NCBI GenBank assembly: GCA_002005505.1
Contig: KV908337.1
Span: 783,381-793,380, forward strand
Length of the DNA stretch: 10,000 nucleotides
Reading direction: 5' to 3'
DNA from: Botryococcus braunii
Taxonomy: Eukaryota > Chlorophyta > Trebouxiophyceae
Position numbers and translations under genes: made by a program. The notes below the pieces were generated by a model that was not told the DNA's origin, made no database searches, and was given only the letters and a program-made list of their open reading frames with translations. Positions 1 to 8,417 of the stretch are shown in pieces; within the stretch, counting starts at the first letter, position 1, and each line of letters begins with the position of its first letter.

Positions 1-23
1 ATTAGCCCACACAAGGAACAACA

Positions 24-400
24 CAGTTCTTGAGGATCGGGCGAGGGAGTGGGAGGGAGGAGAACTACCGCACTGCAGGATGGCAGGAGGGAGTGGGAGG
101 AAAGTGCAGTTCTGGTGGATTGCAGGAGGGAGTGAGAGGGAAGTACAGTTCTGGTGGATCGCAAGGGGGAGAGGGAGGGAAGTACAGTTCTGGTGTGGAT
201 CGCAGGAGGCAGAAGGGGGGGATATAAAGTGCTGGAGGATTGCTCGAGGGAGAGCAGGGCGAAATGTGGACTAGTGGATACCAAACGTTGTGGGAGTGCA
301 CTTACAGTTCTGGAGGATTTCACAAGGGAGGGGGAGGAGAATCACAGCGCTGCAGGGGTGCCCGAGGGAAGCCAGGGGGTGGGGGAGAAGTACCTCCCGT
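24..400. repeat. Degenerate minisatellite, unit about 39 bp, G-rich on + strand
   Basis: A unit built from CAGTTCTGGTGGAT followed by a GCAGGAGGGAGTGAGAGGGAAGTA-like purine stretch recurs. The CAGTTCTGG-like anchor falls at about 24, 107, 146, 185, 227, 305 and 345. The clean central spacing is 39 bp (107 to 146 to 185), the next step is 42, and the gap 227-305 equals two units with a decayed copy between. The outermost copies are strongly diverged. The unit length is a multiple of three, so forward frames stay open and give Gly/Ser-rich peptides (GKYSSGG-like). I read these as by-products of the repeat rather than protein. The last copy grades into a non-repetitive stretch near 400. Confidence 0.8.
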
Positions 401-686
401 GCACACCATGCCTTTAACCCAGCATCTCAGCGAACTTGAGTCAGATTCAAGGCAAACCCACAGCACAGACAGGCTGAGTTCCAGGCGAGCTCATACTGAA
501 ATTAAAAGGCAACTTCAAGGCAAAATCACATCATACTCAAACCCAACGTCAAATCTTCCCCTCCCCTTGCTTTTTTTTTGGGGGGGGGGGGGGATAAAAA
601 GGCCATGAAGAATTTATGCTTGTGACAAGCAATGTGTGGGACAGTCAAAGGCCTGCCTGAGGCACAGCCAAGCGGTGGCTATTGCG
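401..686. other. Unannotated spacer with a T9-G14 run
   Basis: No gene or recognisable element is seen in 401-570. Positions 571-579 are nine T and 580-593 are fourteen G, followed by GATAAAAA. From 609 the frame used by the downstream exon candidate is already open, after a TGA at 606-608. The true left edge of that exon could therefore be an acceptor AG at 628-629 or 643-644 instead of the ATG at 687. Confidence 0.5.
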
Positions 687-959
687 ATGGGATCGGACCT
701 ACAACGAGGCATGCTAGCCTGCAACCTGTTTGCGGCTAGGGAGGATGCCGCGAGGAATCTCGACGCGTTGGGTGACGCTGTGTCACAGTTCCTGGATGGT
801 CTCCCGGACATGGTGGCTCCTGCGGGACTCTCGCCGCCCGCCTGGGAGTATCGCAACCTGGAAATGGTGTCGGAAGAGGACGACGACGAATATGTGGACC
901 CATACCTCCGCCTGCCCGACTTCCCCAACCGCTCCTGGTCCCCCCTCCTCACATACGTG
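687..959 (+). CDS. Putative exon 1 of an unrecognised GC-rich gene
   Basis: The open frame gives 91 codons from ATG 687, whose context has G at -3 and G at +4. It starts MGSDLQRGMLACNLFAARED and runs through a probably helical segment (about residues 1-43). An acidic cluster follows (EEDDDEYVDPY, about residues 66-76), and the exon ends near SPLLTYV. Codon third positions are strongly G/C, unlike the flanking repeats, which is the main argument for coding. The proposed donor is GTGCGT at 960, after codon GTG 957-959; the GT at 957 would also keep the frame. Joining there to the acceptor at 1771-1772 keeps one reading frame (phase 0). The frame is open back to 609, so the start may be an upstream splice acceptor. 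No family was recognised. A chance GC-rich ORF remains possible. Confidence 0.4.
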
Positions 960-1520
960 GTGCGTGGCGCTTTTGAGACTCTTCACCTCTCTTTCTCCCT
1001 CGTTTCCCGCGGTTAAACCAGACCAGCAAACCTCTGACTGTTCCTTTCCAGGTGGCTCGCTGGATCGCTCACTCTGGTGGTGGAGCTGGAGTTTTGGAAG
1101 TCTAGGAGCTGCAAAGGAAGCTGTTAAAGTTATGCTTTTGGACCTGAACCCCACCCCACCCCCCTTCCATGCACCCTGTTTTCTCTGAGTGCCGAGGCCA
1201 AGGCTGAACCTGGGTGGTGAGCTAGGTAAAACTGTTGTCCTGTTGTCGTAATGTGGTGGTTGTTGATTTTTAAAGTCTAGCACTCCCGAGGTTGTGTAGC
1301 GGAAGTGTTGGCAGCTGTCGCTGGGTTGTATAGAGCACTGCGTGGGTCTGAAAATGTTCTGTACCAAGAAAGTCAAGGGCCAGCATCACTGTGGGCCAGG
1401 CTGTGGGGTACTGCATCGGGTACGGATGTGTTTGTAGTTCCTGTGCAGTGTTGCCCCCCCCCCCTTCCCCTCGGGTAGTCCTCCCTGTCAAGCCCCGTGT
1501 TGTCCCACCCCCTTAATGCG

Positions 1521-1591
<71 letters not shown>

Positions 1592-1772
1592 GCACGCACG
1601 CACGCACGCACACGCACGCCCACGCACGCGCACGTGCACACGCACACGCACAGACATACACACACACACACACACAGACAGCGTGTATACCCTTACTACG
1701 ATTTTTTTGGGTTGCCATGCAAACTTTGGACTGGAAATTGATGTGGTTTTTGAGAGGGGCTTCTGAGGACAG
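960..1772 (+). other. Inferred phase-0 intron of the GC-rich gene candidate
   Basis: The proposed intron runs from GTGCGT at 960 to CTTCTGAGGACAG ending at 1772, 813 bases long. The acceptor has only a weak pyrimidine tract, which lowers confidence. Inside are a C11 run (1454-1464), the (CA)n block and otherwise unremarkable sequence. A pyrimidine tract and AG also occur at about 1041-1051 (TTCCTTTCCAG), so an extra small exon downstream of that point cannot be excluded. Confidence 0.3.
1519..1682. repeat. Compound (CG)n/(CA)n/(CGCA)n microsatellite
   Basis: A short CG alternation (about 1519-1530) is followed by an uninterrupted CA run at 1531-1587 (about 28 units). Next comes a CGCA tetranucleotide run (about 1588-1611), mixed CACG units, and a second short CA run near 1657-1676. 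The whole stretch alternates purine and pyrimidine almost without a break, so it has Z-DNA-forming potential. All reading frames across it (His/Thr, Cys/Val or Ala/Arg repeats) are simple-sequence artefacts. Confidence 0.97.
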
Positions 1773-2411
1773 GTGATGGGAGGCCTGCCTCGAGGGGCGG
1801 CAGTGGAGGTGCAGCCGCTGGCGTTCTCACTGCTGGCTCCCCTGACTAGGGACCCGGTCCCTAGGGGACTGAACGGGGCGCACCCCACGGGGACCGACGA
1901 TTCGGATGAAGAGTCCAGCAGCGCAGCCGTCCCACAGTGGGTTGCTGCGCTGACGCATGGAACCCGGCGGTGGGAGTTCGAGTCGCTGGGAGGTCAGGTC
2001 GAGTTCATGGCCGAGTTTCTGTCCTCGTCGGGCTTCTTCCGCATCCATGTGTCAGTCATTCCTCCGGGGGGCGTCTCCGCCCTCCCGCAGGACGTGGCTG
2101 TGCCCGAGCTCCGGAGCACGGAGCAGCGGGGGAGCATGGGCTGGTTGAAGGGCGCGGGGAAGTGCATGTGGACCCACGTGGGTGTACTGCTCGCCGAGTC
2201 GGGGCTGGGGGTAGGAGAGGTCGTGCAGGCAACCGCCTTTTACAATGTGAATGTGGTTAGTTTGGCAGAGGTGGCGTTGGCGCTCGACTTGGGCGGGGAC
2301 GGGCCTTTGGAGGGCCTGTCGTCCATTCCGTGTGTGCCTACTTTGGCAATCGGGCCCAGCACATCCGTGCAGGCGGCCTACCAGCTCCAGCTGATGGCCA
2401 CGACCCTGTAG
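1773..2411 (+). CDS. Putative exon 2, C-terminal part of the unrecognised gene
   Basis: An uninterrupted frame of 212 codons, ending at TAG 2409-2411, follows the AG at 1771-1772. It is GC- and CpG-rich with G/C-biased third positions and varied, protein-like composition. It has a Ser/Asp/Glu-rich low-complexity patch ([10 protein letters not shown], about residues 42-51) and a globular-looking stretch with aromatic and beta-prone residues (for example [17 protein letters not shown] and [13 protein letters not shown]). A small-residue and Val/Leu-rich C-terminal third ends QLQLMATTL. No catalytic motif, signal peptide or clear membrane helix is visible. It joins in phase to the 687-959 exon. 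The GC composition and length make coding likely, but I could not place it in any family. No AATAAA lies within 2 kb downstream; a GATAAA variant lies near 2728. Confidence 0.45.
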   Translation: MMGGLPRGAAVEVQPLAFSLLAPLTRDPVPRGLNGAHPTGTDDSDEESSSAAVPQWVAALTHGTRRWEFESLGGQVEFMAEFLSSSGFFRIHVSVIPPGGVSALPQDVAVPELRSTEQRGSMGWLKGAGKCMWTHVGVLLAESGLGVGEVVQATAFYNVNVVSLAEVALALDLGGDGPLEGLSSIPCVPTLAIGPSTSVQAAYQLQLMATTL

Positions 2412-2426
2412 CGCGCCATTCAACAC

Positions 2427-2657
2427 GGGAGTTACGCGCGTTGGGAAGCAGTTGTACGCGGGAGATTACGCACTTTGACACACCTGTATCCGAGAGTTTG
2501 CGCGCTTTGAAACAAAGTTGTACGGGAGAGTTCATGCGCTCTGGAAGAAGTTGTATGCGAGAGTTTACGCGCTTTGAAAAAAGTTGTACGGGGGGCGTTT
2601 ACGCGCTTTGGAAGCAGTTGTAAGCGACGTTTACGCACTTTCCCAAGCAGTAGTAAG
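2427..2657. repeat. Degenerate 33-bp minisatellite, seven copies
   Basis: Seven adjacent units of 31-35 bp start at about 2427, 2460, 2492, 2524, 2559, 2590 and 2624. Each has a GGGAGTTTACGCGCTTTGGA core followed by AGCAGTTGTACG. The array begins 16 bases after the stop of the putative exon 2, so it would lie in that gene's 3' UTR or flank. Because most units are near 33 bp, one forward frame keeps an 11-residue pattern (TREFTRFEKSC-like). Unit lengths vary by non-multiples of three, and the frame carries no other gene-like signal, so I treat that peptide as incidental. Confidence 0.85.
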
Positions 2658-3173
2658 CCAATTGAACGAAGTGGTTGGAATGGCAGACATATTGGGGCCT
2701 TGTGCTGTGTGTGTGGTCAAGGACAGATAGATAAATTTTCCCAGGAGAGGCGCGTGCCTATAAGGCAGCGTAATTTTGCCTTGGGATCTTTCCAGAGCTT
2801 TGGCATGCTCTCCATAGTCATGAGTCATTTTGCCTTTTTAGAGTTATAAGAAGCGCTGAATTAAGTAGATCTTGTGGGACGGCTTGAGCAAATTTGAAAG
2901 CATTGAAGAATACGTAGAGAAATCCAAGAGTCCATGGATTCATGGGAAAAGACATGGACTCAAATTTGGAAGCTTTTCCAGGCTTTCCGGGGATTAAGAG
3001 TTATAGGACTCGTGTGGTGCACCAGCTCACGAGCTGGCTTGCATGTTCACTCCTGTCGGACTTGGAATCACCCTTTTTTGAAGCGTTGGGGTGGTCAGAG
3101 GTTGAATTGCAAGTTGCTACTCAACCGGATGGATTTGTGCATCTAATTGGTGCCTATGGGGCTGGTTGAAGCT
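2658..3173. other. Intergenic stretch, no supported gene
   Basis: This is a moderately AT-rich, non-repetitive segment. A 75-codon forward frame at 2942-3169 (MGKDMDSNLEAFPGF...) has no supporting splice signals or recognisable domain, and overlapping frames are similarly open, so I do not call it. A small dyad, CCAGCTC-AC-GAGCTGG, lies at 3022-3037. Confidence 0.5.
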
Positions 3174-3330
3174 CTTGTTCAAAAGGTCACAAGTCTGGTT
3201 CAAAGGGACACACTCTGGTTCAAAAGGCGGTAATCTTGTTCCAAAGGTCGCAACTCTGGTTCAGAAGGCGTGAAATCTTGTTCAAACAGTCACAGTTATG
3301 GTTCAGAAGGTCACAAATCCTGGTTATGAC
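3174..3330. repeat. Degenerate 21-bp minisatellite, about 7.5 copies
   Basis: Units of 20-22 bp with consensus close to CTGGTTCAAAAGGTCACAAAT start at about 3174, 3195, 3215, 3235, 3256, 3277 and 3298. A partial copy ends the array. CTTGTTC and CTGGTTC versions alternate irregularly. Both strands stay open in some frame because 21 is a multiple of three. On the minus strand this gives an Asn/Leu/Cys-rich heptad-like peptide (LLNQSCD-like). I read that as a by-product of the repeat. Confidence 0.85.
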
Positions 3331-3372
3331 ACATCCCATCGGTTTATTGGTGCGGCGTGGTATTGGACTGCG

Positions 3373-3404
3373 GGGCATACCCTGTGTCCTCAGTGTGTAT
3401 GCCC
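3373..3404. repeat. Short inverted repeat, 8-bp arms
   Basis: GGGCATAC (3373-3380) and GTATGCCC (3397-3404) form perfect arms around a 16-base loop. A third partial copy, GTATGCC, follows at about 3414-3420. It may be a chance dyad; no function is assigned. Confidence 0.4.
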
Positions 3405-3449
3405 AGATACGGAGTATGCCTGGCCACCATGACAAGCCCAAGGAATTGT

Positions 3450-3652
3450 AGACAGAGGGAGAAGTGGCGGGGGGGGGGAGAGGGGGGAGAGAGTGGGGCA
3501 GAGAGGGGGGAGAGAAGAGAGGGCGAGAGAGAAAGTGGGGGAGAGGGGGAGGGGGGAAAAGGAGGGGGGAGGGGGGAGAGACAGGAGGGGGGCGGAGAGA
3601 GAGAGGAGGGGGGCGGAGAGAGAAGGGGGGGGAGAAAGAAGGGGGGAGAGTG
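3450..3652 (+). repeat. Polypurine G/A tract, about 200 bases
   Basis: The + strand is almost entirely G and A, with only scattered T or C. It has many G runs of five to ten bases separated by AGAGA. A ~20-bp unit (AGGAGGGGGGCGGAGAGAG) occurs twice in tandem around 3583-3622. The tract has triplex (H-DNA) and G-quadruplex potential on the + strand. The Arg/Glu/Gly frames on + and Pro/Ser/Leu frames on - are simple-sequence artefacts. Confidence 0.9.
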
Positions 3653-3659
3653 AACAGCT

Positions 3660-3727
3660 GTGGACCGTATGCACCCTCGTCTTTGGGGACGCAAGACATC
3701 TGAAGTGGGGGGCGTTGTAACGGTCAA
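3660..3727 (+). mobile_element. Possible Ty3/gypsy-type pol end, polypurine tract and LTR start
   Basis: Positions 3660-3717 read in one frame as a peptide ending VFGDARHLKWGAL before a stop. They carry TTTGGGGACGCAAGACATCT, then the polypurine stretch GAAGTGGGGGGCG, then TGTAACGG at 3716. This layout (a TTTGGGGACGA-like end of pol, a purine tract, then TG starting the LTR) is common in chromovirus-like Ty3/gypsy elements. Upstream, the element would be cut off by the G/A tract. The LTR's right end was not identified. The LTR-like stretch may run through 3717-3961 and includes a TGTAACA at about 3879. This rests on pattern resemblance only; no reverse transcriptase, RNase H or integrase motif is present in the window. 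Confidence 0.25.
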
Positions 3728-4339
<612 letters not shown>

Positions 4340-4340
<1 letters not shown>

Positions 4341-4524
4341 TTTAATGAGATAAATCCAGGCGCATAATTTACTGAAGGGAATCAGCCGAGTGCATTGATG
4401 AGGCAGTAAGAGTGTGAGTGCGAGAGTGTTTGAAAGTCTGCCATGGCCGATATTAGCTTGTGTGCACACAAGCTTCCGAGATATATTTGCGATTCAATCA
4501 ACTTTAAATGTGTACACATGTGAA

Positions 4525-4525
<1 letters not shown>
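4340..4525. other. Short unique spacer between microsatellites
   Basis: No gene or repeat is seen. It contains a CAGTAAGAGTGTGAGTG stretch near 4404-4420 with donor-like GT words but no paired acceptor in frame. Confidence 0.4.
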
Positions 4526-4571
<46 letters not shown>

Positions 4572-4633
4572 CGCGCGCGCGGTCGTTTTTTCTTTTTTTG
4601 TTTTTGCTTGTTTTTTTTTTTTTTTTTTTTTTT
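4526..4633. repeat. (GT)n, (GC)n and poly-T cluster
   Basis: A GT run at 4526-4567 (21 units) passes into alternating GC at about 4568-4581. A T-rich stretch (4586-4610) then ends in an uninterrupted T23 at 4611-4633. The poly-T could be the remnant A-tail of a minus-strand retroposon. However, the sequence to its left is microsatellite and I recognise no SINE or LINE body. Confidence 0.95.
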
Positions 4634-4773
4634 GGTTTCCGTTCGGAGGGAGGCTCATAGGGTCTTTGTCCTGAAGCTGCAGCAATGCGGAAGAAATAAC
4701 TCTGTGCCCAAACAGGGGGCCCGTGGGCACCGGGGGCCTGAGACTGTTGTATTCCACTTTTCTCTTTAAACAG

Positions 4774-4830
4774 GGGTGGATTAGAAAGACTGGAACATTC
4801 TGACAGTGTCGACAGCATGACCCCAAATAC
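4774..4830 (+). CDS. Putative small internal exon, 57 bp
   Basis: A pyrimidine-rich acceptor (ATTCCACTTTTCTCTTTAAACAG, the AG at 4772-4773) and a strong donor (GTAAGT at 4831) frame 57 bases. Only one of the three frames is open: a leading G, then GLERLEHSDSVDSMTPN, then AC left over. That phase fits the exon candidate at 5840, whose first base A completes an ACA Thr codon. The upstream exon would have to leave two bases; I did not find it, and the stop at 2411 argues against a direct join to the 1773 exon. Two good splice signals plus phase agreement is suggestive, but a window rich in simple sequence can supply this by chance. Confidence 0.3.
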
Positions 4831-4847
4831 GTAAGTGCATTCCACCT

Positions 4848-4865
4848 CCCCCCCCCCCCCCCCCC
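4848..4865. repeat. Poly-C run, 18 bases
   Basis: Eighteen C in a row, followed by GGGTGGGG. On the minus strand it is a G18 tract with G-quadruplex potential, and it is a likely site of sequencing or assembly length error. Confidence 0.95.
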
Positions 4866-5006
4866 GGGTGGGGCAAGAATTCTGTCCTTCACGTTTGTAT
4901 ACCGGATTATCCTGCAAGGCTCCTGGGCGTGTGTTCGGTATTTCCTTGGGGTCTGCCACCCCCCTGAAGCCCCCGTCAATCAAACTTTGTGTGTGAAAGA
5001 AAGCGA

Positions 5007-5398
<392 letters not shown>

Positions 5399-5839
5399 AG
5401 GCATCTAAGAGGAGATTGCCGGGCACGTTCTAGCACATGCTGTTATCTACAACTCTTTGAATGAACAACAGCCTCTTCATCAAAAGAGTCTTTACCTCAT
5501 TGGCAACAGGACAGTGCATGTTTAGGTATTGACCCCTGCCAATAAAAATCTAAATATCCCAAATGCAGAACCATAGATGCGTCGAGGTTTCTCACTCCTC
5601 TCCATGAAGTTCTATCCTCAAGCCTAAAAAATACGAACATCAAGCAGAAGGGCAAAAGGAATCACAGTACCTGCCCAGTGTTTCCCAATACAAACAGCGC
5701 CCCGAATCATGCATCCAAATTTAACGATTTCTGTGTAATCACCAAACAAACAAAAACTAATAATAACGACAAGAATAACAATAAAACCCCAGGAAAATGT
5801 TGTATGTCACGCTCCCTCTTCTTCACCGTCTTCCCGCAG

Positions 5840-6062
5840 ACTGTCCAACGTGCTGCCTTTCAGCTATGATAGACCATTGGGAATGTTGGAACAAGCTGTG
5901 AGCTTCACAGCAACTCGTCTCCTCCCCACAACACTCAGACACGTGCAAAGCGATGCGTCAGGCGGGTCCCCAGAAGGGAACTGGGGTGCAGAATGTCACT
6001 CTCTGCCACTCTCTTGGACAGATACCCCGCCTCATTCTGCCCCAGCATCTTGTTTGCGCTAG
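5840..6062 (+). CDS. Putative terminal exon following a strong 3' splice site
   Basis: After the AG at 5838-5839 one frame is open for 73 codons to TAG 6060-6062. It starts LSNVLPFSYDRPLGMLEQAV and ends TPPHSAPASCLR. The acceptor's pyrimidine tract is the best in the window, and the phase (one base completing a codon) matches the donor at 4831. The encoded segment is Ser/Pro/Thr-rich with no recognisable domain, so it would be a disordered C-terminus if real. No AATAAA follows within several hundred bases, which weakens the terminal-exon reading. Confidence 0.3.
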
Positions 6063-6420
6063 GCCACCGAGCCGATGCCAAAGCCTGCCCCGCATATCCA
6101 GCGGCCCAGAGTCGCAGTTGTGAGTCTCGATTGGAGGACGGACGCCAGCATGATTGGAAGGCTGAAGCGGAGCATGGTGTGCCGCGGATGGGTTAGCGGG
6201 GTGTGAGAAGCGTGGCGTAAACGGCCCCATGCTGAGTCCCAGGGGGATGCTGCCTGAAGTGCTGGCCGGGCCCCCATTCCCTCCACACGCTGGTGGATTG
6301 CTTCCTCCTGTCCACAATCGCCCTCTTCCTTTTGTGCTGCTGAGCGTGCACGCGGCGACTCCTGATTTGCCAATCTTGCCCCTTGTCCACATGGCCAATC
6401 TCACTCGTGATTGGATCCAG
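6063..6420. other. GC-rich unique stretch, no supported gene
   Basis: Several short overlapping frames exist on both strands, but none has distinctive composition or paired splice signals. Opposed CCAAT and ATTGG words occur close together near 6388-6414; a promoter is not otherwise supported. Confidence 0.4.
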
Positions 6421-6551
6421 GACTCTCCCACCCCTCCCCCCCCCCCTTTCTCTCTCTCGCTCCCCCCCCCCCCCCTCTCTCTTCCTTCCCCCTCCCTCCC
6501 TCCCTCCCACCCTTCCCCCTCCCCCTCTCCCGGCCCTTGCGTGCTCCCTTC
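6421..6551 (-). repeat. Polypyrimidine C/T tract, purine-rich on minus strand
   Basis: About 130 bases that are almost all C and T on the + strand, including C9-C13 runs near 6437-6475 and CCCT repeats. It mirrors the G/A tract at 3450-3652 in opposite orientation. The Pro/Ser/Leu and Gly/Glu/Arg frames are artefacts. Confidence 0.9.
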
Positions 6552-6848
6552 CCCATTTCTGCCACCCTGCACTCACTTCCACACACCCACAAACACATAG
6601 CAGGATGTTTGGGTGTGTATGTGTGTGCAAGAGTCCACATGCGCATGCGTGCATGTGCATGCTTGCACCCAACAACCCCGGAAAAGCTTCCTTGATCCCG
6701 ACAATGACTCGGTGAATTTGGACTTCTGGGCATGGAGGTGTGTGCCACTGCAGCACTCGGTCCCCTTCCGGCCCCAGCCTACCGCGGGTGGGGTGTCCGG
6801 CATGGGGCGAAGGCGCGGCGCGATGCGGAGGACACTGGGGGCCTGGCT
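6552..6848. other. Unique stretch with a purine-pyrimidine alternating patch
   Basis: No gene is supported. Positions 6636-6662 alternate purine and pyrimidine (ACATGCGCATGCGTGCATGT core) and include TGCGCATGCG, which resembles an NRF-1 half-palindrome. There is no adjacent transcription start or first exon that I can identify. Confidence 0.35.
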
Positions 6849-7244
6849 GTAGCTGTGTCATGTAAACCCCAGGGCATTCAGCTCTTAAGCGAGTGTGTGT
6901 CGACAGGAGATCTCCTAATGAGGCTCAACAAAGAAAGTCCTTCCATTTGAAATTGCATTTAACGCATTATGGCGGCCACTACCTATTTATCTGAGCAAAA
7001 AGTGTCAAATTGAATCCATCGCAGTTTCGTGTACACTTGTACAAGAGACCTTTCGTAGTCCAGATGCCGTCGCATTGTCGACAATGATCAAGTCATTTGC
7101 AGAACAGGATCTTCACGCACGCCAAGCTGAAGGAGGCTGGGTTTTCAATGCAACTTCGATTGAAAATAAATACTGCACGTACTTGGGTATTTCCATTCTT
7201 GGGAAAGCCGGCTCCACGCTGTCCGGGAGGGCTCTTCCTTCGTT

Positions 7245-7276
7245 AAGCGGGCTCCGCGATCAGGAGGGGCCCGCTT
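7245..7276. repeat. Hairpin module A1 in copy A
   Basis: AAGCGGGC (7245-7252) pairs perfectly with GCCCGCTT (7269-7276) around a loop containing CAGGAGG. The same module recurs in copy B at 7844-7881. Confidence 0.7.
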
Positions 7277-7334
7277 ACCCGCAGGACTCTTATTATCGGG
7301 ACTCCGACTCGGTCTTCCCCGGTTCCCGGACTAG

Positions 7335-7369
7335 CCGGCCCACACAACTCTGCTTCAGGAGGGGCCCGG
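7335..7369. repeat. Hairpin module A2 in copy A
   Basis: CCGGCCC (7335-7341) faces GGGGCCCGG (7361-7369), a stem needing a one-base bulge. The loop ends with TGCTTCAGGA. It sits about 95 bases after module A1 and shares its loop motif, so the two look like an internal subrepeat. Confidence 0.6.
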
Positions 7370-7843
7370 AAGGCTCCCTTTGTTCGACCTGCACATTTCT
7401 GGAGCACGGAAACCCCGTACCGTTCCCAGTCAAACTAATGCATATTTTCCTGTTTATCTTGGGCAATGTAGCTGTGTCTTGTCAGTCCCAGCGCATTCAG
7501 CTTCTCAGCGAGGAGTGTGTCGACAGGAGATATCCTAATCAAGCTCAACAACGAGAGTCCTCCAATCTGAATTTTGCATTAAACGCAATATGACAGCCAC
7601 TAGTTTATTTGAGTGAAAATGGTCGAATTCAATCCAGTATCGTGTACAATTGCAAAAGACCTTTCGTAGTCCAGATGCCATCGCAATGTCATATGCAGAA
7701 AGTAATCTTCACGCCAAGCCAAAGGAGTCTTGTATTGTGAAGAAAGTCAATAGAGCATCATGAAAGCACGCCATTGGGTGTTTCCTTTCCTGGGAGATCC
7801 GGCTCCACGAGCCGAACTGTTCCGGGAGGGCAATTCCTTCGTA

Positions 7844-7881
7844 AGCGGGCCTACGATCCTTTGCTTCAGGAGGGGCCCGCT
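7844..7881. repeat. Hairpin module B1 in copy B
   Basis: AGCGGGCC (7844-7851) pairs perfectly with GGCCCGCT (7874-7881) around a 22-base loop ending TGCTTCAGGAGG. The stem is conserved relative to copy A although the loop differs. Confidence 0.7.
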
Positions 7882-7946
7882 CTCGGGGGGGTTTAATCGG
7901 TGCTCCCGACACGGTCATTCCATTTCGATCCCAATTCCTGGACTAG

Positions 7947-7981
7947 CCGGACCCCACAATTTTGCTTCTGGAGGGGCCCGG
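7947..7981. repeat. Hairpin module B2 in copy B
   Basis: CCGGACCCC (7947-7955) pairs with GGGGCCCGG (7973-7981) with one mismatch, around a loop holding TTTTGCTTCTGGA. It lies about 100 bases after module B1. Confidence 0.65.
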
Positions 7982-8110
7982 ATGGGGCTGGCTCCCCTTG
8001 ATCGAGCTGCAGCTTTCTGGAGCACGGAACCCCCGGTATCGTCCCCACTCAAAACACCAATAAAACTGATGCATCCCTTCGAAGGGAATTCCTGGTTGGC
8101 TTGGAACTAT

Positions 8111-8346
8111 GTAGCTGTGTTATGTAAGCCCCAGTGCTTTTTGCGTTTTAGCGAGTCTGCTTTCGGAGGGGAACTCCTGATTGCGACAACGCAATATTGC
8201 ATGGCATTAATGAGCCATGCACCACGCTGTCTAATATGTGTAGTTATTGAAAAGTATGTCTGATTTGTGCGTGCATGCGTGTGCGCGCGTGCGCGCGCGT
8301 GTGTGTGTGTGTGTGCGCGCGCGCGCGCGCACAAACACGAATGTGT

Positions 8347-8417
<71 letters not shown>

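Larger units (their letters stand above)
6849..7467 (+). repeat. Long tandem repeat, copy A (619 bp)
   Basis: The copy begins GTAGCTGTGTCATGTAAACC, a start shared with 7468 and 8111. Conserved islands shared with copy B include GTGTCGACAGGAGAT (about 6898 and 7518) and a 23-base identical block at 7046-7068 and 7657-7679. Others are CCGGCTCCACG, TTCCTTCGT, GGACTAGCCGG, TGCTTC(A/T)GGAGGGGCCCG and TTTCTGGAGCACGGAA. Identity to copy B looks like roughly two-thirds to three-quarters by eye, with small indels. Long forward frames cross parts of it, but indels between copies break the frame. I read it as a noncoding tandem duplication or satellite-like unit of unknown origin. Confidence 0.8.
7468..8110 (+). 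repeat. Long tandem repeat, copy B (643 bp)
   Basis: This copy follows copy A head to tail, starting GTAGCTGTGTCTTGTCAGTC. It is slightly longer through insertions around the first hairpin and at the right end. It keeps the shared islands listed for copy A. It adds a compact dyad, CGGCTC-CAC-GAGCCG, at 7800-7814, where copy A has only CGGCTCCACG. It also carries a 14-base perfect palindrome, TCCCTTCGAAGGGA, at 8074-8087. An AATAAA lies at about 8060. No coding function is supported. Confidence 0.8.

Noticed and set aside
1970..1990. tRNA B-box-like GGGAGTTCGAGTC
   Set aside because: No A box, acceptor stem or cloverleaf can be built around it, and it lies within a better coding frame.
2330..2623. 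11-residue repeat peptide (TREFTRFEKSC-like) as a repeat protein
   Set aside because: It is the translation of the 33-bp minisatellite, overlaps the better exon frame, and unit lengths vary by non-multiples of three.
3174..3330. CRISPR-like array of 21-bp repeats
   Set aside because: The repeats are directly adjacent with no unique spacers and are degenerate; it is a minisatellite.
4611..4633. Poly-T as the tail of a minus-strand retroposon
   Set aside because: No SINE or LINE body is recognisable beside it; the flank is a GT/GC microsatellite.
7075..7593. 172-codon forward frame over the tandem repeat as a gene
   Set aside because: It crosses the copy A/B boundary, and the homologous positions in copy B are shifted by indels, so the frame is not maintained between copies.
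6849..8190. Repeated peptide VAVSCKPQGIQLLSE at the start of each repeat copy
   Set aside because: Frame agreement lasts only about 20 codons, then stops and indels intervene; substitutions fall on all codon positions.
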